Of a DNA stretch of 64,000 nucleotides, positions 17,236 through 25,514 are shown one piece after another. The DNA lies in contig JAEWDM010000006.1 of the NCBI GenBank assembly GCA_023390115.1, forward strand, positions 62,001 through 126,000, given 5' to 3'. The stretch is from Bacillota bacterium. Lineage in GTDB: Bacteria; Bacillota; Clostridia; Acetivibrionales; DSM-27016. Positions within the stretch are counted from its first letter, which is position 1. Each line of letters starts with the position of its first letter. The position numbers and the translations under genes were made by a program. A model generated the notes under the pieces. It was not told the DNA's origin. It did not search any database and saw only the letters and a program-made list of their open reading frames with translations.

Positions 17236-17273
17236 TGTCCTGTAACAGAATTCGTATCCGGCAGTCAGGGCAC
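17236..17273 (+). repeat. 38-bp hairpin repeat, copy A
   Basis: Matches 46741-46778 at 32 of 38 positions, and all six differences are transitions. The ends TGTCCTG and CAGGGCA can pair in RNA, with one G-U, forming a stem around AGAATTCGTATC. It lies directly after the topoisomerase subunit B stop codon and before subunit A. Confidence 0.65.
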
Positions 17274-17308
17274 TTTTGCCTTATGGGATAATATGGAAAG
17301 GGGAAAAC

Positions 17309-19495
17309 ATGGCAAATAACAATACCATAGAACAAAAAATTGTAGACACTCTGGAGCAGAATTATATGCCATATGCAATGAGTGTAATAGTATCCAGAGC
17401 AATTCCTGAGATTGACGGCTTTAAGCCGTCTCACAGAAAGCTTTTATATACAATGTATAAAATGGGGCTTTTAACCGGCGCAAAAACCAAGTCGGCGAAT
17501 GTTGTGGGACAGACAATGAAGCTCAACCCCCATGGGGACATGGCCATTTATGAGACGCTGGTAAGGCTTACAAAGGGGAATGGGGCCCTTCTGCACCCAT
17601 TTGTAGATTCCAAGGGAAATTTCGGGAAGCAGCATTCCAAGGATATGCAGTTTGCGGCTGCCAGGTATACGGAGGTTAAGCTAGACAAGCTTTGCGAGGA
17701 GATATTTAAGGACCTTGATAAGAATACCGTCCCGTTTATAGACAATTATGACGGCACAATGAAGGAGCCGAGGCTTTTGCCCACTACATTTCCCAATATT
17801 CTTGTGAATTCCAATCAGGGAATAGCCGTAGGAATGGCCAGCAACATTTGCAGCTTCAATCTCAGGGAGGTATGCGAGACTGCGGTAGAGTACCTGAAGG
17901 ATGAAAATGTGGATATATCAAAGCATCTCAAGGCACCTGACCTGTCCTCGGGAGGACAGCTTATATACAATGAAAGGGAAATGTCTGATATATATAATAC
18001 CGGAAGGGGCAGCTTCAAGATAAGGGGAAGATACAGATATGACAGCGCCAATAACTGTATTGAAATTTATGAGATACCGTATTCAACTACCACTGAGGCC
18101 ATTATTGAAGCAATAATAGGTTTGGTTAAGGATGGCAAAATAAGGGATATCACAGACGTCAGGGACGAGACGGACCTCAGCGGCCTTAGAATAACGGTTG
18201 ATATAAAGAAAAATACCGACCCTGAAGCGCTTATAAATAAGCTGTTTAAGCTTACGCCGCTTCAGGACAGCTTTAGCTGCAACTTCAATATACTTGTAAA
18301 CGGAAGTCCAAGGGTTATGGGAATCAGAACCATACTTAAGGAGTGGTCGGCATTCAGGACAGAATGCATAAAAAGACAGTTGCTGTTCGACATTGATAAA
18401 AAATCCGAAAAGCTTCACCTGCTTCTCGGCCTGCGCAAAATTCTTCTTGATATTGACAAGGCAATAAGAATAATAAGAGACACCGAGAGGGAGACGGATG
18501 TTGTTCCCAATCTTATGAAGGGGTTTGACATAGATCAGGTGCAGGCGGAATACATAGCGGAGATCAGGCTCAGAAACCTTAACAAGGAGTATATTTTGAA
18601 CCGTGTCAGTGAGGTGGAGAGCCTGCAAAAGGAAATTCAGGACTTAAAGGAGACTTACGGCGACGACAGGAAAATAAAAAGTATAATAATAAAGCAGCTT
18701 AATGATGTTTCGGCAAAGCACGGAAAGCCCAGAAAAACGGAGATAATAAGCGTTGAGCATATAGAGGAAATAACAACCGAGCATTTGATAGAGGATTACA
18801 GGCTTAAGATCTTTCTTACACAGCAGGGGTATTTAAAGAAAATTCCGCTGGTGTCGTTAAGATCCGGCCCCGAGCAAAAGCTGAAGGATGACGACAGCAT
18901 ATCACAGGAGCTGGAAGCCCATAACAAGGCTGATTTGCTTCTATTCTCAAACAAATGCACTGTTTACAAGCTTAAAATATATGAAATAAACGACTGCAAA
19001 GCCAGCAGCCTTGGAGAATATCTGAACAATCTTCTTGGATTGGGGCAGGGAGAAAGGATTATCAGTATAGTTCCTGCCGGTGACTATAAGGGATATATTC
19101 TCTTTTGCTTTGAAAACGGCAAGATGGCGAAGATAGAGCTTGGCAGCTATGCCACAAAAACAAACCGCAAAAAGCTGGCCAACGCATACTCGGATGCATC
19201 TCCCCTCGTAAGCATGATGTATATCGATGAGGATATAGAGCTTGTGGCCTTCAGCAGCATAGATAAGGTGCTGGTGTTTAGCACTGCCGGCATAAATCCC
19301 AAGTCTACAAGGGATTCTCAGGGTGTGCAGGTGCTTAAGTCCAAAAAGGGAAGCCTTGTGACGGCAGTTAAGCCTTTAAGCGAGGCTGCCTTAAAGGACC
19401 CTGATTATTACAGAACACAGAATATTCCGGCTGTTGGCTGCTACTTAAAGGATGAGGACAAGCAGGACAACCAGCTCACGCTTGAGCTGAACTGA
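17309..19495 (+). CDS. Divergent type IIA topoisomerase subunit A (GyrA/ParC-like)
   Basis: A 728-residue breakage-reunion subunit. PYAMSVIVSRAIPEIDGFKPSHRK opens the winged-helix domain, and the catalytic tyrosine is Y120 in AAARYTEVKL. The region that corresponds to the quinolone-resistance region reads HGDMAIYETLVRL. The C-terminal part (about 500-728) looks like a beta-pinwheel DNA-wrapping domain, but the gyrase-specific GyrA box (QRRGGKG) was not found, so topoisomerase IV-like decatenation is more likely than supercoiling. The ATG at 17309 has AAGGGG upstream; the in-frame ATG at 17276 lacks a site. It pairs with the subunit B gene 73 bases upstream. Confidence 0.88.
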   Translation: MANNNTIEQKIVDTLEQNYMPYAMSVIVSRAIPEIDGFKPSHRKLLYTMYKMGLLTGAKTKSANVVGQTMKLNPHGDMAIYETLVRLTKGNGALLHPFVDSKGNFGKQHSKDMQFAAARYTEVKLDKLCEEIFKDLDKNTVPFIDNYDGTMKEPRLLPTTFPNILVNSNQGIAVGMASNICSFNLREVCETAVEYLKDENVDISKHLKAPDLSSGGQLIYNEREMSDIYNTGRGSFKIRGRYRYDSANNCIEIYEIPYSTTTEAIIEAIIGLVKDGKIRDITDVRDETDLSGLRITVDIKKNTDPEALINKLFKLTPLQDSFSCNFNILVNGSPRVMGIRTILKEWSAFRTECIKRQLLFDIDKKSEKLHLLLGLRKILLDIDKAIRIIRDTERETDVVPNLMKGFDIDQVQAEYIAEIRLRNLNKEYILNRVSEVESLQKEIQDLKETYGDDRKIKSIIIKQLNDVSAKHGKPRKTEIISVEHIEEITTEHLIEDYRLKIFLTQQGYLKKIPLVSLRSGPEQKLKDDDSISQELEAHNKADLLLFSNKCTVYKLKIYEINDCKASSLGEYLNNLLGLGQGERIISIVPAGDYKGYILFCFENGKMAKIELGSYATKTNRKKLANAYSDASPLVSMMYIDEDIELVAFSSIDKVLVFSTAGINPKSTRDSQGVQVLKSKKGSLVTAVKPLSEAALKDPDYYRTQNIPAVGCYLKDEDKQDNQLTLELN

Positions 19496-19543
19496 TAGCG
19501 AATATATGGCGGCGGTCTGTGTGAAAAGGTAAGGGGTTTTAAA

Positions 19544-21913
19544 ATGCAGAATACTTATGTTGTGAAGGTTTCAGTGAGAGAGCTCGTTGAAAGCTTATTA
19601 AGGTCGGGGGATCTTGGGGGAGGATATGTAAGCAGCTCGAGAATGCTTGAGGGCATAAGAGCCCACCAGGCAGTTTCCAAGGCAAGGGCGGAGGAGTGCC
19701 GCTCCGAGGTGGCTGTTTCATATGCCGTTGAGAGGGACGGCATACGCCTTGAAGTAAACGGGCGCATTGACGGGGTTATAAAAAGGGACAGCGAGGTTGT
19801 AATAGACGAAATAAAGTCGGTTTCGGTGCCTATAGAAGAGGTGAATGAGAATTACAGCGACCTGCATTGGGCTCAGGTTAAATGCTATGCGTATATGTTT
19901 GCCGTTTGCGGCTCTTTGGAGGCGGTAACGGCACAGGTGACATATTTTCAGATAGACACGGGTGAAACAAGGTGCTTTCCGAAGGCCTTTTGCAGGGCAG
20001 AGCTGGAGGCCTTCTTTTTTGATATCTCAGGAAGATATATTGAGTGGATGAAAAATGTAAGGGATTGGAGCATATGCAGAGATGCTTCCATAAAGGAGCT
20101 GGGCTTTCCGTTTCCCGCATACAGAAAGGGGCAGAGGGAGCTGGCTGCGGCGGTGTACAGATCCATAAAGGGAGGGGGCCGGCTTTTTGCACAGGCACCT
20201 ACGGGGACAGGAAAGACTATGGCCTCGTTATTTCCGGCATTAAAGGCCCTGGGAGAGGGGCATGTATCCAAAATATTTTATCTTACTGCGAAGACAACAA
20301 CCCGTGCGGTGGCGCAAAAGGCTCTTGACAGCATGAGGCAATGGGGTCTTGAAATCAAATCTATTGTAATTACAGCCAAGGAGAAGGTGTGCTTTAATCC
20401 GGGGGCTAAATGCATTGGCGAGGAATGCAGGTATGCGAGAGGCTATTACGACCGTCTGAATAAGGCCATTCAGGACATTTACACCCGGAACACCTTTACA
20501 AGGGAGCTGATTGAGGAATATGCCGAAAGGCATGAGGTATGTCCCTTCGAATTCTCTCTGGACCTGTCTCTATGGGCTGACAGCATTATATGTGATTATA
20601 ACTATGTATTTGACCCCAGGGTATGCCTGAAAAGATATTTTATGAACGGGGGAGGGGACTATGCCTTTCTTATAGACGAGGCGCACAACCTGGTGGACAG
20701 GGCAAGGGAAATGTTTTCGGCGCAGTTGTTTAAGGCTCCTGTGACTGAGCTGAAAAAGTCTATGGGAAGGACAAGGACGCAGTTATATAAAAGCCTCAAT
20801 GAAATAAACAGCTATATGATTAAAAAGAGAAGGGAATGTGAAAGCCTTGATGAGGGCGTAGCCTTAAGCAATGAGCCGCTTAAGGATTTTTACCCTGTGC
20901 TTAGAAGCTTTGCAAGGTATGCCGACAAATTCCTTGCGGAAAATGAAGCGTCTGCGTTCAGGGAACAGCTTCTGGAGGTTTATTTCAGTGTGACCGACTT
21001 CCTTAAGACCTCTGAGCTCTATGACGAAAGATATGTCACCTATTGCCATAAGTCCGGCAATGATTTCAGCATAAGGCTGTTCTGCATTGATCCCTCCTAT
21101 CTGCTGTACGAGGGAATGAAAAGAGGAAAGTCCTCAATACTGTTTTCAGCAACCCTTATACCCTTGCCGTATTTTACGCGCATCCTGGGAGGAGACCCCG
21201 AAATGGCTGCAAGGGATAATATAGGTGTTTCAAAAATCACTCTTTTGTCACCCTTTCCAAGGGAAAATCTCTGCCTTATGGTGGATTATAAGACTGCTAC
21301 AAGGTATAGCGCAAGAGAATACACGTATGACAGAGTGGTAAATGCCATATCGGCTGTTGCAGGGGGCCGTACCGGAAATTACATTGTATTTTTTCCGTCG
21401 TACAAATATATGCTTGAGGTACATACAAGATTTTCAGGTATTTGCCCTCAAATAAAAATAATATGCCAGAGCCCCGGTATGACTGAGGCGGACAGAGAAG
21501 AATTCCTTTCTCAATTTGACGAGAACCCCGGACAGACACTGGTAGGCTTTGCCGTCATGGGAGGGGTCTTTGGCGAGGGCATAGACCTTGTGGGGGAAAG
21601 GCTGTCGGGTGTTGTCATTGTTGGGGTAGGCTTGCCGCAGGTCTGTCTGGAGAGGGAAATCATACGCGGCTACTTTGAGAGGAATGGCGAGCCGGGCTTT
21701 GAGTATGCGTATGTTTACCCGGGAATGAACAAGGTAATGCAGGCGGCGGGAAGGGTTATACGGACGGAAAATGACAGGGGAGCGGTTCTGCTCATTGATG
21801 AGAGGTTCCTGCGCTCCGCTTACAGGGAGCTGATGCCGCCCCACTGGGACCCTGTGGTGAGGGTGGACGGCCCGGAGATGATGAGTATGCAGCTTGAGCG
21901 GTTCTGGAGGTAG
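19544..21913 (+). CDS. XPD/DinG-type DNA helicase with N-terminal PD-(D/E)XK domain
   Basis: A 789-residue superfamily 2 helicase. Residues about 1-180 form a Cas4/RecB-like nuclease domain (GRIDGVI, then VVIDEIKSV, the D...ExK core). The helicase part has Walker A APTGTGKT near 217 and the DEAH box LIDEAHNL near 378. Between these lie four Cys (CFNPGAKCIGEEC and later HEVCPF), the spacing of the XPD/DinG 4Fe-4S cluster. Motif VI is AAGRVIRTENDRG. Such proteins unwind 5'-overhang DNA, R-loops or damaged forks. AAGGGG precedes the ATG. It follows the topoisomerase pair by 48 bases, so co-expression is possible. Confidence 0.88.
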   Translation: MQNTYVVKVSVRELVESLLRSGDLGGGYVSSSRMLEGIRAHQAVSKARAEECRSEVAVSYAVERDGIRLEVNGRIDGVIKRDSEVVIDEIKSVSVPIEEVNENYSDLHWAQVKCYAYMFAVCGSLEAVTAQVTYFQIDTGETRCFPKAFCRAELEAFFFDISGRYIEWMKNVRDWSICRDASIKELGFPFPAYRKGQRELAAAVYRSIKGGGRLFAQAPTGTGKTMASLFPALKALGEGHVSKIFYLTAKTTTRAVAQKALDSMRQWGLEIKSIVITAKEKVCFNPGAKCIGEECRYARGYYDRLNKAIQDIYTRNTFTRELIEEYAERHEVCPFEFSLDLSLWADSIICDYNYVFDPRVCLKRYFMNGGGDYAFLIDEAHNLVDRAREMFSAQLFKAPVTELKKSMGRTRTQLYKSLNEINSYMIKKRRECESLDEGVALSNEPLKDFYPVLRSFARYADKFLAENEASAFREQLLEVYFSVTDFLKTSELYDERYVTYCHKSGNDFSIRLFCIDPSYLLYEGMKRGKSSILFSATLIPLPYFTRILGGDPEMAARDNIGVSKITLLSPFPRENLCLMVDYKTATRYSAREYTYDRVVNAISAVAGGRTGNYIVFFPSYKYMLEVHTRFSGICPQIKIICQSPGMTEADREEFLSQFDENPGQTLVGFAVMGGVFGEGIDLVGERLSGVVIVGVGLPQVCLEREIIRGYFERNGEPGFEYAYVYPGMNKVMQAAGRVIRTENDRGAVLLIDERFLRSAYRELMPPHWDPVVRVDGPEMMSMQLERFWR

Positions 21914-21976
21914 AGGCGGCAGCATGTACGATGAGAGAAGCTTCTAACTCTATAGATTTTTAAAGGAATAAGGATT

Positions 21977-22005
21977 TTGGCAGCGTGGCATAATTATGGT
22001 ATAAT
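21977..22005 (+). promoter_or_regulatory. Promoter of the toxin-antitoxin locus
   Basis: -35 TTGGCA (21977-21982), a 17-base spacer, and -10 TATAAT (22000-22005), 25 bases before the Phd-like ATG. Confidence 0.7.
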
Positions 22006-22030
22006 TATTCTGCGAAAGGAGTTGGAATTT

Positions 22031-22295
22031 ATGTCGCAGATTATTCCAATCCGGCATTTCAAAAATACGGTTGAGATATCTTAGAATGTGCCACAAATCA
22101 AAAGAAGCGGTTTTTATAACCAAGAACGATTATGGAGACATGGTAATAATGAGTGTGGAAATATATAAGGAAAAAATGTTTATGCTTGATGTATATGATA
22201 AACTAATAGCAGATGAGGAACAGCTTAAGGAAGAAAAAGTGCTTGATGGAAAGGCAGCTTTAAAAAGCATAAGAGAAAAATATAAAGAGAGGTAG
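22031..22295 (+). pseudogene. Phd/YefM-type antitoxin, frameshifted
   Basis: From the ATG at 22031 (AGGAG 10 bases upstream) the frame reads MSQIIPIRHFKNTVEIS and then meets TAG at 22082-22084. One base over, the sequence continues at once as RMCHKSKEAVFITKNDYGDMVIMSVE, the rest of a Phd-like antitoxin. Removing a single base near 22081-22085 would restore a protein of about 87 residues. The promoter and ribosome site are intact. The N-terminal DNA-binding half and the C-terminal toxin-binding half are therefore separated. No RelE/ParE toxin follows; instead a MntA-HepT pair begins 7 bases later. A sequencing error is the alternative. Confidence 0.75.
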
Positions 22296-22302
22296 ATTCG
22301 GA

Positions 22303-22611
22303 ATGGATGCTCTTATCGTAAGGATAAAGGGAATCGCTGAAAAGTATGGAATTGAGAAGCTTGTGCTCTTTGGCTCCCGTGCCAGGGGGGACCACTCTCA
22401 TGCCAGCGATTATGACATAGCGGTTTTTGGCGAGGGCCTGACGCCTGTTGACAGGGCTTGCTTCTGTTCGGAGATGGATGATCTGCCTACCTTGAAAAAA
22501 ATAGATGTGGTGTTTGCAGACAGCAATTCAAATGATAAGCTTCTGGGGAATATTGCAAGGGAGGGTATCGTTATATATGAGCAGGCTGGAAATAAAGCTG
22601 GGCAACTTTGA
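22303..22611 (+). CDS. mntA: MntA-type nucleotidyltransferase antitoxin
   Basis: A 102-residue minimal nucleotidyltransferase. The catalytic motif GSX10DXD is complete: G24-S25 and D36-Y-D38 in GSRARGDHSHASDYD. In characterised HepT-MntA systems this enzyme adds AMP units to a Tyr of the HEPN toxin and so inactivates it. The downstream gene is that toxin, overlapping by 35 bases, in the MNT-first order of the HI0073-HI0074 pair. It shares the promoter of the broken Phd gene. Confidence 0.88.
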   Translation: MDALIVRIKGIAEKYGIEKLVLFGSRARGDHSHASDYDIAVFGEGLTPVDRACFCSEMDDLPTLKKIDVVFADSNSNDKLLGNIAREGIVIYEQAGNKAGQL

Positions 22612-22981
22612 AAATGCCTTGAACAGGCTCAAGGAGGCAGTAGAGGAATTAAAAAAGGACACTGCCGGAGATATAGTGAGAGATGGAGTTATCCAGAGAT
22701 TTGAGTTTACCTATGAGCTTGCGTGGAAGGCCACGAAGGAATATCTTGAGGATGTCGGTATTGCGGATAAAAATTCTCCGAAAGCGGTTATTAAAGAAGC
22801 ATATGCACAGAGGCTCATTACGGAAGAAAAAAACTGGCTCCTTATGCTGAACGACAGAAATATGGCCTCGCATGTATATGAGGAAAAGATGGCACAGGAA
22901 ATATCGGATAGAATTATCAGCAGCTATGTAGGGGAATTTGATAAATTACTTGTGAGCCTAAAAAGTAATTTAACGCCTTAA
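22577..22981 (+). CDS. hepT: HepT-like HEPN toxin (HI0074 family)
   Basis: A 134-residue helical protein. The RNase motif RX4HXY is intact as R94-NMAS-H99-V-Y101; Y101 would be the residue adenylylated by MntA. The segment RFEFTYELAWKATKEYLEDVG is the signature of the HI0074/nucleotidyltransferase-substrate-binding family. The ATG at 22577 lies inside the mntA gene and follows GGGAGGG, indicating tight coupling. An intact catalytic motif suggests a functional toxin. Its 3' end overlaps the convergent gene by 4 bases. Confidence 0.88.
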   Translation: MSRLEIKLGNFENALNRLKEAVEELKKDTAGDIVRDGVIQRFEFTYELAWKATKEYLEDVGIADKNSPKAVIKEAYAQRLITEEKNWLLMLNDRNMASHVYEEKMAQEISDRIISSYVGEFDKLLVSLKSNLTP

Positions 22982-23778
22982 TGCCCCATCCTGTTTTTGA
23001 TGCTGTGCCGGAGCTTTTCCTTCTTTGAAGCAAGGGAGCTTTTTATTTCCTCCAGCATACTTCCGAACCTTCTGGACTTAAGGCTGGGGAAGGCATTTAT
23101 AAGCCTTGAATGTGAAATATTTCTTCTGCCCAGGAGCTCCTCATACCTGCTTTTAAGCTCAAGGACGGCGGCCTCCAGCTCGGCGGTTTTCTCCGAGGTT
23201 GATTCCTTGAGGCGTTTTAAGCTTTCTTTAATTTCTGAGGAGATATAATGAAGCTGCTTGAGCTTTAAATTCAGTCCCACTACCGAAGTCACGGAAAAGG
23301 CCGCGTCCGCCGCAAAGTATGCCGACAGCGATGCTATTAATATAGCGTCGTATTCTGGAGCAATGCTGCCTATAAGCATTTCAATCCTCGGGTGCAGAAA
23401 ATGAAGGGTAACAACCGATAGGATTCCCCACATCAGGGAATTTGAAAGGCATATCCTTCCTCTCAGGTTAAAAGCCTTATGACTGTAATCCCACCATGTA
23501 TGATTAAAGATTTTTTCCAGTGCAAAGCCTGTGATATACTCAAGAGCTGAGGCAAGCACTATGCTTCCTATGAAAAGCAGGGAGAGGTTTTGCTTTATGG
23601 GGGTAAGCACCGCTATCAAAATCAGAAATCCAAAGCCGTATACAGGGCAGAAAGGACCGTTTAAGAAGCCCCTGTTTACAAATCTTTTCTCCAGAATTGA
23701 TACATATATTGTTTCAATACACCAGCCTGCAAGCGCATAAAATACAAAATAAAAGAATACATCTCTAAAATCCGCCAC
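22978..23778 (-). CDS. CmpB-type putative ABC transporter permease (PF06541)
   Basis: A protein of about 266 residues with five or six N-terminal membrane helices (to about 180), then a Lys/Glu-rich cytoplasmic tail predicted to be coiled coil. The start YALAGWCIETIYVSI and the loop FVNRGFLNGPFCPVYGFG are the hallmarks of the family named putative ABC transporter permease, common in Clostridia. No ATPase or binding protein lies nearby, so a transport role is unproven. GTG 23778 is chosen because GGAGG is 8 bases upstream; ATG 23784 would be only 2 bases from it. Confidence 0.72.
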   Translation of the reverse strand: MADFRDVFFYFVFYALAGWCIETIYVSILEKRFVNRGFLNGPFCPVYGFGFLILIAVLTPIKQNLSLLFIGSIVLASALEYITGFALEKIFNHTWWDYSHKAFNLRGRICLSNSLMWGILSVVTLHFLHPRIEMLIGSIAPEYDAILIASLSAYFAADAAFSVTSVVGLNLKLKQLHYISSEIKESLKRLKESTSEKTAELEAAVLELKSRYEELLGRRNISHSRLINAFPSLKSRRFGSMLEEIKSSLASKKEKLRHSIKNRMGH

Positions 23779-23884
23779 TCGCATATCCTCCAAAAAAAGA
23801 AAAATCAATAACCTATATATTCGACAAAATAGGCGATTTTCCTCCGGAAGCAGCAGGACTATATTAAAGATTTATTTATATGAC

Positions 23885-24328
23885 CTATACTATGCATATT
23901 ATTCCCAGTATAATCAATGCCGCGCCTATAATTCTTTCAAGAGTGATCTGCTCGCCCATGAACAGCACCGAGCAGATTATTGTGACAAGGGGAGAGCTCG
24001 ACATGATGATTGTAACGAGAGATACGTCTCCTTTTTTTATGGCGGCGTAATAGGCAAGGTCTCCCACCAGTGTGGCAAGTATGGCTTCAATGGCTATAAG
24101 AATCCATGAGTTAAAGGGTATGTCCTTTATGGATGACATGGTTCCGTCTATGATTACCCAGCCTATAATAAGCCCTGCGGCAAACATTGTTCTTAAAGCG
24201 AGCCCTGCAAGAGGAGTTGCGTTGCTTAAGCCTATTTTGGCAAAAATAGGGGCTATACCCCAGCATACCATGCCTGCGAGTGCGAGCAAAATTACCATTT
24301 TGTTTTTCCCCCCCGAAGCTTTTTTCAT
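23885..24328 (-). CDS. EamA/DMT family transporter, single-domain
   Basis: A 147-residue membrane protein with five hydrophobic helices and one EamA repeat (CWGIAPIFAKIGLSNATPLAGLALRT at the start, ERIIGAALIILGII at the end). Full DMT exporters have two repeats, so this half-size protein probably works as a dimer, as small multidrug-type members do. The substrate is unknown. The ATG at 24328 has AAGGA 9 bases upstream; a GTG six bases earlier is too close to it. The gene stands alone. Confidence 0.82.
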   Translation of the reverse strand: MKKASGGKNKMVILLALAGMVCWGIAPIFAKIGLSNATPLAGLALRTMFAAGLIIGWVIIDGTMSSIKDIPFNSWILIAIEAILATLVGDLAYYAAIKKGDVSLVTIIMSSSPLVTIICSVLFMGEQITLERIIGAALIILGIICIV

Positions 24329-24505
24329 AAACACGTATCCTTAGAACCTAATACCCATATTGACAAAATATGTTTTTAAGAGCATTTTATTACTGTAAAA
24401 TATTATTTTGTGTAATTTATTTTAAAATACAGATAATAAGCTGTGAGTATTTTTATTTTACTTAATGAAGATGCTGCTTAAGTCACAACGAATTGGTGGA
24501 GGAAA

Positions 24506-25450
24506 ATGCTTAATTTGAAAAAGATAGTTTGCTTAGTGGTTGCAGGACTTGTTTTCATGGCTTCCTTCGGAAGCGTATATGCGGAATCGGCTCTTGGAGG
24601 CGAAGAAGCCGGCAGGGAGTTTTCGGGTATACATGCTGACAATGAAGAGCTTGAGCTTTACGGCAATGAAGAGCCTCCGGCCAAATCCGGAGCTGTGAAG
24701 AGAGTCCCATGGGAGGATGACATACAGTTTGTTAAAGCCTGTGAGGATAACACTACCACCGTAATGCTGGCCGCATACAGGACCGTGCTTAAGGATCCTC
24801 TTCCGGGGGAAGAGGAGAATGTGCATTTAGCTGCCAGAATGCTTGCGGGCATGGTCATAAAGTCGGGAGAGAGCTTTTCCCAGAATGGGGCCATAGGACC
24901 GTATGTAGAATCGAGAGGATTCCGGAAGGGTCCCACATATGTAGGCTCCCGGCTTACAACGACAATAGGCGGAGGCGTATGCAAAATCGCCTCCACCCTT
25001 TACAATGTAACTATCTTAAGCAATCTTGAGGTTGTTGAAAGGTACTGTCACAGCATGCCTGTGCCATATGTGCCCTATGGACAGGATGCGACGGTGTCAT
25101 ACGGAAGCCGGGATTTTAAATTCAGGAACAACACCTCGGGGCCCTTGCTAATATGGGCCCAAGGGATAGATAATATACTGTATATAGCATTTTACGGGCA
25201 AAAAGAGTCACCGCTTGTAAAATGGCACCATCAAACACTGGAGGTACAAAAGGCGCCCAAAATATACCGCACAAATTCTGAGCTTGATGCCGGTACTGAG
25301 AAGGTGGCTGTGGAAGGAATGGACGGGGCAACGGTTAAGTCATGGGTTACGATAGTAGCGGATGACGGCACCGAAACAACAAGAAATCTCGGCATAAGCT
25401 ACTACAAGCCAATGCCATATATTATAGAGAGGAATATAAAAGCACCGTAA
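24506..25450 (+). CDS. VanW family protein, secreted
   Basis: A 314-residue protein with a signal peptide (cleavage likely after VYA, about residue 27) and a VanW domain: AARMLAGMVIKSGESFSQN, PTYVGSRLTTTIGGGVCKIASTLYNV and SYGSRDFKFRNNT. A C-terminal G5-like extension lies at about 250-300. VanW is named after a gene of some vancomycin-resistance clusters, but its biochemical role is unknown, and no van ligase or dehydrogenase is present, so resistance should not be inferred. An envelope or peptidoglycan role is plausible. GGAGG precedes the ATG. Confidence 0.88.
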   Translation: MLNLKKIVCLVVAGLVFMASFGSVYAESALGGEEAGREFSGIHADNEELELYGNEEPPAKSGAVKRVPWEDDIQFVKACEDNTTTVMLAAYRTVLKDPLPGEEENVHLAARMLAGMVIKSGESFSQNGAIGPYVESRGFRKGPTYVGSRLTTTIGGGVCKIASTLYNVTILSNLEVVERYCHSMPVPYVPYGQDATVSYGSRDFKFRNNTSGPLLIWAQGIDNILYIAFYGQKESPLVKWHHQTLEVQKAPKIYRTNSELDAGTEKVAVEGMDGATVKSWVTIVADDGTETTRNLGISYYKPMPYIIERNIKAP

Positions 25451-25514
25451 AGGCATAAAATTCTTTGTCAGCTAATATTATTTGTGGTATATGAAACTCT
25501 CCCGGAGATTATCT

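Noticed and set aside
24506..25450. Vancomycin resistance from the VanW gene
   Set aside because: No ligase, dehydrogenase, dipeptidase or VanR/VanS genes are nearby; VanW proteins are widespread in Clostridia.
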